Notes: generated from the sequence alone by a model not told the origin. A stretch of 64,000 nt of DNA from Sporobacter sp963675425 (GCA_963675425.1 OY776214.1:2728001-2792000); one strand, 5' to 3'; positions 43,201-51,723 are shown, numbered from the stretch's first letter. Numbers and translations: made by a program.

Positions 43201-43875
43201 CAGACGCCGTACTCGGCCGGTATCCGTGTCAGTGCCGGCAGCGTTGTCAAAAAAGGCGAGATGCTCACCGACGGCGCTTTGAATCCGCATGACGTTATGC
43301 GCATTCGCGGCAAGGATACGGCCCAGACCTACCTCATTTCCGAGGTTCAGAAGGTTTACCGCCAGCAGGGCGTTGAAATCAACGATAAGCACATTGAGGT
43401 TATTGTTCGCCAGATGCTGCGCAAGGTCAAGGTCGACGAAGTCGGCGACACCGACCTGCTGTCGGGCACGACCATCGACATTCTGGACCTCAAGCGTGCC
43501 AATCAGGAGATACAGAAACGCATCGACGCCGGAGAGACGGAGCTGCGCAAGGCCACCTGCAATCAGGTGCTCATGGGCATCACTAAAGCGTCTCTGGCCA
43601 CCGAGTCATTCCTATCGGCGGCGTCCTTCCAGGAGACGACAAAAGTTCTCACAGAGGCCGCTATCAAAGGTAAGGTCGACCACCTTGTCGGCCTGAAGGA
43701 AAACGTCATCATCGGCAAGCTTATCCCGGCCGGCAGCGGCCTGCCGCTTTATAGAAAGTTTGAAAGAGAAGTCAGCGACAGCTCGTGGGACGTCGACGAC
43801 GCCTTTGAGGCCGAGGAACCGGAGGACGATGGGGTCGACCTGTCCATCCTTATCGGCACCGGCAACGCGCTGTAA
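40264..43875 (+). CDS. rpoC: RNA polymerase beta' subunit
   Basis: 1203 residues. The catalytic NADFDGDQMA that holds the active-site magnesium, the N-terminal zinc set CHCGKYKKIRYKGKICDRCG and the second zinc set (CESPSGVCAKCYG) are present, as is the trigger-loop region GEPGTQLTMRTFHTGGVAG. The ATG overlaps the rpoB stop (ATGA-type overlap), ensuring equal output. A hairpin terminator follows at 43898. Length is typical for Firmicutes, without the large insertions of Proteobacteria. Confidence 0.98.
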   Translation: MSCAPFDAFQIGLASPEMIRSWSYGEVKKPETINYRTLKPERDGLFCERIFGPTKDWECHCGKYKKIRYKGKICDRCGVEVTKSNVRRERMGHIELAAPVSHIWYFKGIPSRMGLLLDLTPRILEKVLYFAAYIVIDPGMTPLHKNQILTEKEYREMREKYEDDFKAGMGAEAIRELLADIDCEAFSEQLRAEAKEASGQKKAKLVKRLEVVEAFRQSGNDPTWMIIEVLPVIPPEIRPMVQLDGGRFATSDLNDLYRRVINRNNRLKRLIQLNAPDIIVRNEKRMLQEAVDALIDNGRRGRAVTGANSRALKSLSDMLKGKQGRFRQNLLGKRVDYSGRSVIVVGPDLKLYQCGVPKEMAIELFRPFVMKKLVEDGVSNNIKSAKKMVDKGLTEVWDALDVVIKEHPVLLNRAPTLHRLGIQAFEPILVEGRALKLHPLVCTAYNADFDGDQMAIHVPLSAEAQAEARILMLSANNLLHPKDGQPVTVPTQDMILGSYYLTFLRDDEPGAGKCFSSPNEALIAYQSGDVGIHAPVKVRVSRVIDGVTQRRLIDTTVGRIIFNEPIPQDLGFVDRKDPEHMFDYEISFQAGKKQLEKIIKQTIKRHGFTLSAELLDNIKSLGFKYSTRGAITISISDMTVPEAKRTLIEETEKKVVAIEQQFKRGFITDDERYRLVVKEWERTTREVTAALQDSLDEFNPIYMMANSGARGSMNQIRQLAGMRGLMANTAGKTLDIPIKANFREGLTVLEYFVSSRGARKGLADTALRTADSGYLTRRLVDVSQDVIIRDSDCGTHDGIIVSAGEDVEGIGQSLGDAIHGRFPTDDIIAPDTGEVLFVRDQMLLSSDAETLEAHGIKEVRIRTVLDCESPSGVCAKCYGINLATGEPVSIGEAVGVIAAQSIGEPGTQLTMRTFHTGGVAGDDITQGLPRVEELFEARKPKKMALLTEIDGVVEIEETRKNSVVAITITNQEDGEVKVYQTPYSAGIRVSAGSVVKKGEMLTDGALNPHDVMRIRGKDTAQTYLISEVQKVYRQQGVEINDKHIEVIVRQMLRKVKVDEVGDTDLLSGTTIDILDLKRANQEIQKRIDAGETELRKATCNQVLMGITKASLATESFLSAASFQETTKVLTEAAIKGKVDHLVGLKENVIIGKLIPAGSGLPLYRKFEREVSDSSWDVDDAFEAEEPEDDGVDLSILIGTGNAL

Positions 43876-43897
43876 ATTATCGCCCGTCAAAGTAAAG

Positions 43898-43921
43898 CAC
43901 AGGGGGCGAAAGCCCCCTGTG
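43898..43921 (+). terminator. rpoBC terminator
   Basis: Perfect ten-base stem CACAGGGGGC / GCCCCCTGTG with a GAAA loop, 22 bases after the rpoC stop. T run absent, so efficiency is uncertain. Confidence 0.65.
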
Positions 43922-43990
43922 ACGTCTATTTGCGTTAACCGGCTTATAAAGCGGGAGAAAATAATATAGGTTATATCCTTGTAAAAAATA

Positions 43991-44019
43991 TTGACGCGCG
44001 ATAGCTTTTGTGTTATCGT
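43991..44019 (+). promoter_or_regulatory. Promoter of rpsL-rpsG-fusA
   Basis: TTGACG (43991-43996), 17-base spacer, TATCGT (44014-44019), about 110 bases before rpsL. Confidence 0.65.
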
Positions 44020-44131
44020 ATTAACCTGTGCGTTAAATTACGGAATTAGCACTGAAAACTTGATATTTTGCCGGATGACGCCACGGCTCACCGGGAAAAA
44101 TATATACATTATTAATGAAAGGAGGAAAACC

Positions 44132-44554
44132 ATGCCGACATTTAACCAGCTTGTCAGGAAGGGCAGAAAAGTCCAGACGTATAAGTCGACATCTCCGGCC
44201 ATGCAAAAGGGGCTCAACACGCTTAAGAACAAGGAAACGGACCTGTCTTCACCCCAGAAGAGAGGCGTTTGTACCGCTGTTCGTACGTCAACGCCGAAGA
44301 AGCCGAACTCCGCGCTTCGTAAAATCGCCCGTGTCCGTTTGTCCAACGGCTACGAGGTCACGGCTTATATCCCCGGCATCGGCCACAATCTGCAGGAGCA
44401 CTCCGTCGTAATGATCCGCGGCGGCCGTGTCAAGGACCTTCCAGGCGTCCGTTACCATATCATTCGCGGATCGCTGGATACGCAGGGCGTTGCCAAGCGT
44501 ATGCAGGCCAGATCAAAATACGGCGCCAAGAAACCCAAGGCAGGCAAAAAATAA
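44132..44554 (+). CDS. rpsL: Ribosomal protein S12
   Basis: 140 residues from ATG at 44132 behind AAAGGAGG; an in-frame start 47 codons upstream lies in the leader. MPTFNQLVRKGRK, TPKKPNSALRKIARVRLSNG and PGVRYHIIRG are diagnostic. S12 lines the decoding centre. The lysines at the two usual streptomycin-resistance positions are of the sensitive type. First gene of the str operon. Confidence 0.97.
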   Translation: MPTFNQLVRKGRKVQTYKSTSPAMQKGLNTLKNKETDLSSPQKRGVCTAVRTSTPKKPNSALRKIARVRLSNGYEVTAYIPGIGHNLQEHSVVMIRGGRVKDLPGVRYHIIRGSLDTQGVAKRMQARSKYGAKKPKAGKK

Positions 44555-44714
44555 TAACGCTGACAACGCTTTATGAAGAGCATTTACCATGTAATTGCTT
44601 TGCCATGAAAGGTTAATATACATTATCAGTGTATGTTGCCTCGGCGATCAGCACCAACCGGGAGTCTGTTCCCGGAGTACCTGTGAAATCATTTATATGA
44701 AGGAGGGAAGTATA
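44555..44714 (+). promoter_or_regulatory. rpsL-rpsG spacer, possible S7 control region
   Basis: 160 bases, longer than usual between these genes. It holds a CCGGGA / TCCCGG hairpin (44658-44675) that ends shortly before the rpsG binding site. In Escherichia coli S7 represses translation by binding this spacer; whether that applies here is unknown. Confidence 0.35.
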
Positions 44715-45185
44715 GTGCCCAGAAGAGGTAACGTACCGAAGCGAGAAGTCTTGCCGGACCCGCTGTATAACTCAGTGCTCGTTACAAGGCTCGTCAACAG
44801 CATCATGCTTGACGGCAAAAAAGGCGTGGCACAGAAAGTGGTCTACAGTGCTTTCGAGATTATCGGCGAAAAGACCGGTAAGCCCCCGCTGGATGTCTTC
44901 ACGACGGCGATTGAAAATATCATGCCGACGCTGGAGGTCAAGGCCCGCCGTGTCGGCGGCGCCACGTATCAGGTGCCCATCGAAGTCAGAGTCGACAGAC
45001 GTCAGACACTTGGTCTGCGCTGGCTGACAAACTACGCCAGGGCCCGTAACGAAAAGACTATGAAAGAACGTTTGGCCGGCGAAATCATGGACGCGGCCAA
45101 CAACCTCGGTAACGCCGTTAAAAAGCGTGAAGACACGCATAAGATGGCAGAATCCAACAGAGCTTTTGCCCATTACCGCTGGTAA
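44715..45185 (+). CDS. rpsG: Ribosomal protein S7
   Basis: 156 residues from GTG at 44715, behind AGGAGGG. MPRRGNVPKREVLPDPLYNS, GGATYQVPIEVRVDRRQTLGLRWL and NRAFAHYRW identify S7, the primary binder of the 16S 3' domain that nucleates head assembly. An in-frame start far upstream would add 40 unlike residues. Followed 58 bases later by fusA. Confidence 0.97.
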   Translation: MPRRGNVPKREVLPDPLYNSVLVTRLVNSIMLDGKKGVAQKVVYSAFEIIGEKTGKPPLDVFTTAIENIMPTLEVKARRVGGATYQVPIEVRVDRRQTLGLRWLTNYARARNEKTMKERLAGEIMDAANNLGNAVKKREDTHKMAESNRAFAHYRW

Positions 45186-45243
45186 AAAAAAACACGGTCT
45201 TTTTCGCCAGGGACCATGAGAACACAAAGAAGGAGTGAGTACT

Positions 45244-47319
45244 ATGCCGAGACAGTATACGTTGGAAAAAACTCGTAATATTGGCATAATGGCTCATATT
45301 GACGCGGGAAAGACCACGACCACCGAACGCATGCTGTTCTACACGGGCCGCACGTACAAAATCGGCGAGGTCCACGAGGGCGCTGCTACGATGGACTGGA
45401 TGGAACAGGAGCAGGAGCGGGGGATTACAATTACCTCCGCCGCGACGACGTGTTTCTGGAAAGATCACCGCATCAATATTATCGATACACCGGGACATGT
45501 GGACTTTACCGTCGAGGTGGAGCGTTCGCTTCGTGTGCTGGACGGGTCGGTTACAGTCATGTGTGCCAAGGGCGGCGTTGAGCCGCAGTCGGAAACGGTC
45601 TGGCGTCAGGCCGATAAATACCACGTCCCGCGGATGATTTACGTCAATAAGATGGATATCATGGGTGCGGATTTCTTTAACGTGCTTCAGATGGTTAAGG
45701 ACCGGCTGAAGGCCAACGCGGTTCCCATCCAGCTGCCGATCGGTGCGGAGGCTGATTTCCGCGGTATCATCGACCTCGTGGAGATGAAAGCGAGCATCTA
45801 CTACGATGAGCTTGGCAAGGATATGCGTTTGGAAGACATTCCGGAAAACATGAGGGATCTTGCCGAGGAATACCGCATTAACCTCCTGGAGGCCGTATCG
45901 GATTTCGACGACGAGATCATGGAACGTTATCTGGAAGGCCAGGAAATCAGTACGGATGCCATCCGGGCCGCCATCCGCAAAGCCACCGTCGCCGTTCAGA
46001 TGATCCCCGTTACCTGCGGCACGTCTTACCGGAACAAGGGTGTCCAGAAGCTTTTGGATGCAATCGTCGATTATATGCCCTCGCCGCTGGACGTTCCGGC
46101 AATTGTGGGCACCGAGCCCGGCACGGACGAACACGACACACGCACGGCCGATGACAGCGCGCCGTTTTCAGCGTTGGCGTTTAAGATCATGACGGACCCG
46201 TATGTCGGCCGCCTGTCGTTTTTCCGGGTCTACTCGGGAACAGCCGACGCCGGCTCGACGGTTTTAAACTCAACGAAGGGAACACGGGAACGCCTCGGGC
46301 GTATTCTTCAGATGCACGCCAACCACCGCGAGGACATCCAGACCGTTTACTCCGGTGATATCGCCGCCGCAGTCGGCCTCAAGAACACGACGACCGGCGA
46401 CACGCTGTGCAGCGACAAAGAGCCGATCATCCTCGAGTCCATGGAATTTCCGGAGCCGGTTATCCGCGTGGCCATTGAGCCTAAGACCAAGGCCGGCCAG
46501 GAGAAGATGGGCATTGCGCTCAGTAAGCTCGCCGAGGAAGACCCGACCTTTAAGACCTATACGGACGAGGAAACGGGCCAGACGATCATCGCCGGCATGG
46601 GCGAGCTTCATCTGGAGATTATCGTTGACCGGCTGCTTCGGGAGTTTAAGGTAGAAGCCAACGTCGGCAAGCCGCAGGTTTCATATAAGGAAACGATTCG
46701 CGGCACCGCCGATGTCGACCATCGGTACGTCAGGCAATCGGGCGGTAAAGGCCAGTATGGTCACGTCAAGATCATTGTGGAGCCCAACGAGTCCGGCAAG
46801 GGCTATGAGTTCATTAATAAAATCGTCGGCGGTACAATCCCCAAGGAATATATTCCGTCGGTCGACGAGGGTATTCAGGGAGCCATGATGGCGGGCGTTT
46901 TGGCCGGTTATCAGGTCGTTGACGTCAAGGTTACGCTGTACGACGGCTCTTACCACGAGGTAGACTCCTCGGAAATGGCCTTTAAGATTGCCGGCAGCAT
47001 GGCGTTTAAAGAAGCCATGCAGAAAGCCAGCCCTGTGCTGCTTGAGCCGATCATGAAGGTCGTTGTCACAGTCCCAGAGGAATATATGGGCGATGTCATG
47101 GGCGATATCAACGCGCGGCGCGGGCAAATCAGCGGCATGGAAACGAAGAGCGGCGCGACCGTTATCAATTCCTTTGTCCCGCTGTCGACCATGTTCGGCT
47201 ACTCGACGGACCTGCGTTCCAAAACACAGGGACGCGGCACATATTCCATGGAGCCGAGCCATTATGTCGAGCTTCCCAAGTCGCTGCAGCAAGAGCTTGT
47301 TGCCGGAAAACGCTCATAA
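45244..47319 (+). CDS. fusA: Elongation factor G
   Basis: 691 residues from ATG at 45244 behind GAAGGAGTG. GTPase motifs AHIDAGKTTTTERML, ERGITITSAATT, DTPGHVDFTVEVERSL and NKMD, then domains II-V with SGGKGQYGHVKI and RRGQISGMETKSG. EF-G drives tRNA-mRNA translocation and ribosome recycling. Length and motifs fit canonical EF-G rather than the EF-G2 paralogue. Third gene of the str operon; tuf follows after 108 bases with its own promoter. Confidence 0.97.
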   Translation: MPRQYTLEKTRNIGIMAHIDAGKTTTTERMLFYTGRTYKIGEVHEGAATMDWMEQEQERGITITSAATTCFWKDHRINIIDTPGHVDFTVEVERSLRVLDGSVTVMCAKGGVEPQSETVWRQADKYHVPRMIYVNKMDIMGADFFNVLQMVKDRLKANAVPIQLPIGAEADFRGIIDLVEMKASIYYDELGKDMRLEDIPENMRDLAEEYRINLLEAVSDFDDEIMERYLEGQEISTDAIRAAIRKATVAVQMIPVTCGTSYRNKGVQKLLDAIVDYMPSPLDVPAIVGTEPGTDEHDTRTADDSAPFSALAFKIMTDPYVGRLSFFRVYSGTADAGSTVLNSTKGTRERLGRILQMHANHREDIQTVYSGDIAAAVGLKNTTTGDTLCSDKEPIILESMEFPEPVIRVAIEPKTKAGQEKMGIALSKLAEEDPTFKTYTDEETGQTIIAGMGELHLEIIVDRLLREFKVEANVGKPQVSYKETIRGTADVDHRYVRQSGGKGQYGHVKIIVEPNESGKGYEFINKIVGGTIPKEYIPSVDEGIQGAMMAGVLAGYQVVDVKVTLYDGSYHEVDSSEMAFKIAGSMAFKEAMQKASPVLLEPIMKVVVTVPEEYMGDVMGDINARRGQISGMETKSGATVINSFVPLSTMFGYSTDLRSKTQGRGTYSMEPSHYVELPKSLQQELVAGKRS

Positions 47320-47329
47320 AAAATAATGA

Positions 47330-47358
47330 TTGATTAATTCATAAAAATGCTGTAAAAT
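47330..47358 (+). promoter_or_regulatory. tuf promoter
   Basis: TTGATT (47330-47335), 17-base spacer, TAAAAT (47353-47358), 70 bases before the tuf start. Allows EF-Tu to be made in excess over EF-G. Confidence 0.6.
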
Positions 47359-47427
47359 ACCGCAATACAAGGTTACAAAAACAAACGATACTGTAAATAT
47401 AACACTGTTAAGGAGGAACACAACACC

Positions 47428-48630
47428 ATGGCTAAACAAAAGTTTGAAAGAACAAAGCCGCACGTCAATATCGGCACAATTGGTCACGTCGACCATGGTA
47501 AGACCACGCTGACCGCCGCTATTACAAAGTATCTGGCTTTCTCGGGCAAGGCTAAGTTCGAAGCCTATGATATGATCGACAAGGCTCCCGAAGAAAAGGA
47601 ACGCGGCATCACGATTAATACGGCGCACGTCGAATACGAGACAGACGCCCGCCACTATGCGCACGTCGACTGCCCGGGCCATGCCGACTATATCAAGAAC
47701 ATGATCACCGGCGCGGCTCAGATGGACGGCGCGATCCTCGTCATCGCCGCTTCCGACGGCCCGATGGCTCAGACGCGTGAGCACATCCTGCTCGCGCATC
47801 AGGTTAACGTCCCCGCCATCGTCGTCTTCCTCAATAAAGTCGACCAGGTCGACGACCCCGAACTTCTCGAACTTGTCGAGATGGAAGTCCGCGAGCTGCT
47901 CTCCAAGTACGAGTATCCCGGCGACGACATTCCGATCATCAAGGGCAGCGCTCTTAACGCCCTGGCCTCTGAATCCACCGACCCCAACGCGCCGGAATAT
48001 GTCTGCATCAAGGAACTCATGGACGCTGTTGACAGCTATATCCCGACACCGGAGCGTAAGGCTGATCTGCCGTTCCTGATGCCGGTTGAGGACGTCTTCA
48101 CCATCACAGGCCGCGGTACTGTCGCCACGGGCCGTGTCGAGCGCGGACAGATCAACATGAACGAAAAAGTTCAGATTGTCGGACTGATGGACGAGCCCAG
48201 AGAAACCACCGTCACCGGTATCGAAATGTTCCGCAAGCTTCTTGATTACGCGGAAGCCGGCGACAACATCGGCGCGCTGCTGCGTGGCATCGCCAAGACG
48301 GATGTCGAACGCGGCCAGGTTCTGGCCAAGCCCGGCAGCATTAAGCCCCATACAAAGTTCAAGGGTCAGGTTTACGTCCTGTCCAAGGACGAGGGTGGCC
48401 GTCACACCCCGTTTTTCAACAACTACCGCCCGCAGTTTTATTTCCGCACCACGGACGTCACCGGCGTTATCAACCTGCCGGAAGGCGTAGAGATGTGCAT
48501 GCCCGGCGACCACGTCACGATGGATGTCGAGCTCATTACGCCGATCGCCATCGAGGAAGGCCTGCGTTTCGCTATCCGCGAAGGCGGCCGTACCGTCGGC
48601 TCCGGCGTTGTTACCGCTGTTGCTGAGTAA
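47428..48630 (+). CDS. tuf: Elongation factor Tu
   Basis: 400 residues from ATG at 47428 behind AAGGAGG. GHVDHGKTTLTAAIT, RGITINTAHVEYET, DCPGHADYIKNMITGAAQMD and NKVDQVDD are the GTPase motifs; the C-terminus RTVGSGVVTAVAE is canonical. EF-Tu delivers aminoacyl-tRNA to the ribosome. Last gene of the str cluster; a shared hairpin terminator follows. Confidence 0.98.
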   Translation: MAKQKFERTKPHVNIGTIGHVDHGKTTLTAAITKYLAFSGKAKFEAYDMIDKAPEEKERGITINTAHVEYETDARHYAHVDCPGHADYIKNMITGAAQMDGAILVIAASDGPMAQTREHILLAHQVNVPAIVVFLNKVDQVDDPELLELVEMEVRELLSKYEYPGDDIPIIKGSALNALASESTDPNAPEYVCIKELMDAVDSYIPTPERKADLPFLMPVEDVFTITGRGTVATGRVERGQINMNEKVQIVGLMDEPRETTVTGIEMFRKLLDYAEAGDNIGALLRGIAKTDVERGQVLAKPGSIKPHTKFKGQVYVLSKDEGGRHTPFFNNYRPQFYFRTTDVTGVINLPEGVEMCMPGDHVTMDVELITPIAIEEGLRFAIREGGRTVGSGVVTAVAE

Positions 48631-48648
48631 GGACGACACAAAGTTAAA

Positions 48649-48678
48649 AAGGGCATTGCCGGTGTCGGCAATGCCCTT
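48649..48678. terminator. Shared terminator of tuf and the DUF4830-like gene
   Basis: Perfect 13-base stem AAGGGCATTGCCG / CGGCAATGCCCTT with a four-base loop between convergent genes. The T run is on the minus-strand side. Confidence 0.8.
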
Positions 48679-48718
48679 AGCATTGTTAAACTGTTACGCT
48701 TAAAGGCCAGCGTACGGT

Positions 48719-49465
48719 TTAAGCTGCATCCTCCTGCGGCGCTTCGTTTTCAACCGCCGCGTTTTCGCCATCGGCGCCGCTATCAGCGGCGTTATTGTCA
48801 GATGCATTGTTATCGGCCGTGTTCTCCGTTGCGTTGTCAGCTGTATTCTCTGCAGCGTTGTCTGAAGACGGCGAAACACCTGCCGTATTCTCCGGCACCT
48901 CGGTCGGCATCATGGCGGCTCCGGACTGTGAATCATCTGTCAGTGCATTACCGGTGGAAGCCGTCTGGAATGTATCGGTTTTCGGATACTCCAAGCCGAC
49001 CATAAACCCATCGAGCGCGTTGGACTGAACGTCGCCGGCAATGACCTCGTTGCGGTAGACGATGATATCGGCCACGACCGTCCCGGCTGCATCGGGATAA
49101 TTGAGGACCTTATACGTATACCGCATAGCTTCGAGCCCGCCAAACTTTGACAAATCGAAGCCCTGCGCCTTCTGCAGCGTGTTGTAATCGGCGTAGACAT
49201 CGTTCATTTCGCGCGGTATCATGACCTTCTGCTCCTCCAGAGCGTTTTTCTCCACCTCCCAGCCGAGCGCGTTGAGATAATTGACCCGCTGTTCGTTGTT
49301 TTTGACCACCGCTGACAAGGCGGCTGCCTCATTGGCACTGTTGGCGTTGTTGCTTTTTTTACCGGTATTTGCGGCGATCAAAATGATCAAAATGAGCAGT
49401 ACGGCCAGAGCCAGCACAATAGCGATGGCTTTCTTACGGTTGAACTTAGCGGTAAGAACAAACAT
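48719..49465 (-). CDS. DUF4830-like membrane-anchored protein
   Basis: 248 residues from ATG at 49465, behind GGGGTGA. An N-terminal membrane segment (about 13-32), then a domain matching DUF4830 from memory: NNEQRVNYLNALGWEVEKN, IPREMNDVYADYNTLQKAQGFDL and GDVQSNALDGFMVGLEYP. The last 80 residues are low-complexity Ala/Asn/Asp/Glu/Thr with repeats of ENTADN. Probably external. Function unknown. Such proteins are common single genes in Clostridia. Confidence 0.75.
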   Translation of the reverse strand: MFVLTAKFNRKKAIAIVLALAVLLILIILIAANTGKKSNNANSANEAAALSAVVKNNEQRVNYLNALGWEVEKNALEEQKVMIPREMNDVYADYNTLQKAQGFDLSKFGGLEAMRYTYKVLNYPDAAGTVVADIIVYRNEVIAGDVQSNALDGFMVGLEYPKTDTFQTASTGNALTDDSQSGAAMMPTEVPENTAGVSPSSDNAAENTADNATENTADNNASDNNAADSGADGENAAVENEAPQEDAA

Positions 49466-49541
49466 ATCTTTCACCCCGTCAATTTGGTTAGTAAAGCTTA
49501 TTCGCCGTTGTCCCCCGATATGCCGGAATTAAACGAGCCTC

Positions 49542-49562
49542 GTATAATAAGCGCCAAACAGG
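49542..49562 (+). repeat. Dispersed 21-base repeat, copy 2
   Basis: GTATAATAAGCGCCAAACAG plus one more G; 20 of 21 positions match 12831-12851. Here it lacks the GTAGGGGC arms found around copy 1. Confidence 0.6.
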
Positions 49563-49724
49563 CGCCGGCGGAGCCCTTTTGCGTTAAATTGTAGCGCCTG
49601 CGGATTCGTCCAATAGCACAATTGGTGCCAAAAGCGAAATTTTAAAAAATTGTGAAAATTCGTCATGACGACGGGGTAATCAAAGAAAAACTTAAATAAT
49701 TCACAAATTGTGATGATTTTTCTA

Positions 49725-49753
49725 TTGAAAATTGTTGGATATCAGTATATTAT
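49725..49753 (+). promoter_or_regulatory. Promoter of the CdaR-type regulator
   Basis: TTGAAA (49725-49730), 17-base spacer, TATTAT (49748-49753). The inverted repeat TCACAAATTGTGA lies 12 bases upstream of the -35. Confidence 0.62.
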
Positions 49754-49835
49754 GTTGTAGTCGGCAGTATAGTCAAAATAACCAACCGTGCAATTCCGAT
49801 GCAATAAAATGAACTTAAATGGGGAGGACATGCAC

Positions 49836-50930
49836 ATGTCCAGCAGGATCTTTCAGAGTGTCATCGTTCAGATGAAAGAAGCGACAAAACGGCTGATTGG
49901 CGTCATCGATTCGGATGGCACGGTCGTAGCCAGCAGCGAGCTGGCGCTTGTCGGGTCTAACATCGGCGTTTTTCCCGCCGCGGCCGAGGAAACGGGCGAC
50001 AAGGTCGTCAAGAACTTTGGTAGGACCTTTAAGATGCTCGGTAACTCCGGGCCTCATTTCGACTACGCCGTTTTTGTGGACGGTGAAGACGATTTTGCTA
50101 AAACCATTTGTATCATGGCGTATATTGCAATTTCGGAAGCAAAGGTTTATTATGAAGAAAATCATGACAAATGCGCCTTTGTGAAGAATATCATATCCGA
50201 TAATATCCTGCCCGGTGACATTTATGTCCGGGCTAAGGAACTGCATTTCGTCACAGACATTACGCGCGTCGTCATGGTCATCCGCCAGCTCGGCCGGGCC
50301 GAGGTAACCGCCATTGAGCTGCTGCAGAATCTGTTCCCGGACAAACAGCATGACTTTGTGATTTCCGTCAGCGAGACAGACATTGCCCTCATCAAGGAAA
50401 TGAACGCGGTTGTGGACGCCAAGTATGTCCAGAAGCTGGCCACGACGATTGAAAGCAAGCTGGGTGAGGAACTCGGACTTAAAACCGTGATCGGCATCGG
50501 CACGCCGGCCAAGCATTTACGGGAACTGGCCGACCGGTATAAGGAAGCACAGGTCGCCATCGATGTCGGAAAGGTATTCGACACGGAAAAAACCATCATT
50601 AACTATGAAAATCTGGGTATTGGCCGGTTGATTTATCAGTTACCGACGACGCTGTGTGAAATGTTCCTGTCAGAGGTCTTTAAGAAAAATCCCATCGAAT
50701 CTCTGGATCAGGAAACACTTTACACCATCAACAAATTCTTTGAAAACAACTTAAATGTATCCGAGACGTCCAGAAAGCTGTTCGTCCACCGGAACACGCT
50801 GGTTTACCGTCTTGAGAAAATTAAGAAGCTTACAGGTCTCGACCTGCGCGAATTTGACCACGCCATCGTTTTTAAAGTCGCGCTGATGGTCAAGAAATAC
50901 TTAAACTCGCAGGAAATGCGGCTGAACTGA
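49836..50930 (+). CDS. CdaR/PucR-type transcriptional regulator
   Basis: 364 residues from ATG at 49836, eight bases after GGAGG; ATG 49830 is too close. The N-terminal domain (about 1-130: IGVIDSDGTVVASSELALVGSNIG) looks like a small ligand-sensing domain of the sugar-diacid recognition type. A GGDEF-like middle (CdaR type) follows, and the C-terminus carries the HTH_30 motif NLNVSETSRKLFVHRNTLVYRLEKIKKLTGLD. The ligand is unknown; no carbohydrate gene is adjacent. A hairpin separates it from ftsE, so it probably stands alone. Regulation of ftsEX by it is possible but not shown. Confidence 0.85.
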   Translation: MSSRIFQSVIVQMKEATKRLIGVIDSDGTVVASSELALVGSNIGVFPAAAEETGDKVVKNFGRTFKMLGNSGPHFDYAVFVDGEDDFAKTICIMAYIAISEAKVYYEENHDKCAFVKNIISDNILPGDIYVRAKELHFVTDITRVVMVIRQLGRAEVTAIELLQNLFPDKQHDFVISVSETDIALIKEMNAVVDAKYVQKLATTIESKLGEELGLKTVIGIGTPAKHLRELADRYKEAQVAIDVGKVFDTEKTIINYENLGIGRLIYQLPTTLCEMFLSEVFKKNPIESLDQETLYTINKFFENNLNVSETSRKLFVHRNTLVYRLEKIKKLTGLDLREFDHAIVFKVALMVKKYLNSQEMRLN

Positions 50931-50959
50931 GCGGCCGCAGAAACTATTGATTTTGTGCA

Positions 50960-51022
50960 CGGCAAGAAACGGATGCGAGGCGCTTAAAAAGCGGCGCGTG
51001 ATCCGGTCTTGCCGGCGTTTTT
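50960..51022 (+). terminator. Hairpin with T run between the regulator and ftsE
   Basis: CGGCAAGA (50960-50967) pairs with TCTTGCCG (51007-51014), CGGAT with ATCCG inside, then GCGTTTTTGAGG. The T run meets the ftsE binding site, so it may attenuate ftsEX. Confidence 0.55.
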
Positions 51023-51033
51023 GAGGTATATGC

Positions 51034-51723
51034 ATGGTTCAACTAATCGATGTTTTCAAAACATATGAAAACGGGACACGAGCGCTCAAGGGCATCAGCG
51101 TCAAGCTGGAGGCGGGCGAATTTGCTTTTCTTGTCGGGCCGTCGGGTTCCGGAAAATCAACCGTCATCAAGCTTTTAACCGGCGAGATCGCCCCGACGGA
51201 CGGCCGTGTGGTCGTCAACGGTTTTAACTTAGAAAGCATAAAAATGCGGCAGATGCCGTTTCTGAGGCGGTCTCTTGGCATTATCTTTCAGGACTTCCGC
51301 CTGATATCCAAAAAAACAGTCTATGAAAACGTGGCCTTCGCGATGCACGCTATCGGAGCCTCAAACAGAGAAATCCGAAAGCGTGTTCCGTATGTATTGG
51401 ACCTTGTCGGTCTTGACCAGAAAGCCAAGATGAAGCCGTATGAGCTTTCCGGCGGCGAGCAGCAGCGCGTGGCGATTGCCCGGGCGCTCATCAATAACCC
51501 CAGCCTCATCATCGCCGACGAGCCGACCGGTAACTTAGACCCAGCACGCAGTCTGGAGATTCTTATGCTTCTTCAGAAAATCAATGAACTAGGCACAACT
51601 GTTCTCGTCGTCACGCATGAAAAAGCGATGGTTGACACGTTCTCAAAACGCGTTATAGCCATCGACGGCGGCAGAATCATCAGTGACGGATTAGGCGGGT
51701 ACTATAATTATGAAGAGGTATAA
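51034..51723 (+). CDS. ftsE: Cell division ATP-binding protein FtsE
   Basis: 229 residues from ATG at 51034 behind GAGGTAT. Walker A GPSGSGKST (35-43), signature LSGGEQQRVAIARAL, Walker B LIIADEPTGNLD and the H-loop VTHEK. FtsE powers FtsX, which transmits a signal through the membrane to a coiled-coil hydrolase activator. Its 3' end overlaps ftsX by 14 bases. The downstream M23 protein is the likely partner. Confidence 0.96.
   Translation: MVQLIDVFKTYENGTRALKGISVKLEAGEFAFLVGPSGSGKSTVIKLLTGEIAPTDGRVVVNGFNLESIKMRQMPFLRRSLGIIFQDFRLISKKTVYENVAFAMHAIGASNREIRKRVPYVLDLVGLDQKAKMKPYELSGGEQQRVAIARALINNPSLIIADEPTGNLDPARSLEILMLLQKINELGTTVLVVTHEKAMVDTFSKRVIAIDGGRIISDGLGGYYNYEEV

Larger units (their letters stand above)
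49466..49835. other. 370-base divergent region between the DUF4830-like gene and the CdaR-type regulator
   Basis: No protein-like frame. Holds a copy of the 21-base dispersed repeat (49542-49562), a 12-base palindrome TCGTCATGACGA (49660-49671), TCACAA-A-TTGTGA (49701-49713) and a good promoter (49725-49753). The palindromes lie where an operator for the downstream regulator would be expected. Confidence 0.55.

Noticed and set aside
45118..46134. Open frame of 338 codons on the minus strand across fusA
   Set aside because: Antisense shadow of EF-G; His/Arg/Asp-rich nonsense composition and no binding site.
47314..48639. Open frame of 441 codons on the minus strand across tuf
   Set aside because: It is the antisense of EF-Tu, whose biased codon use leaves the complement open; the translation has no recognisable domain.
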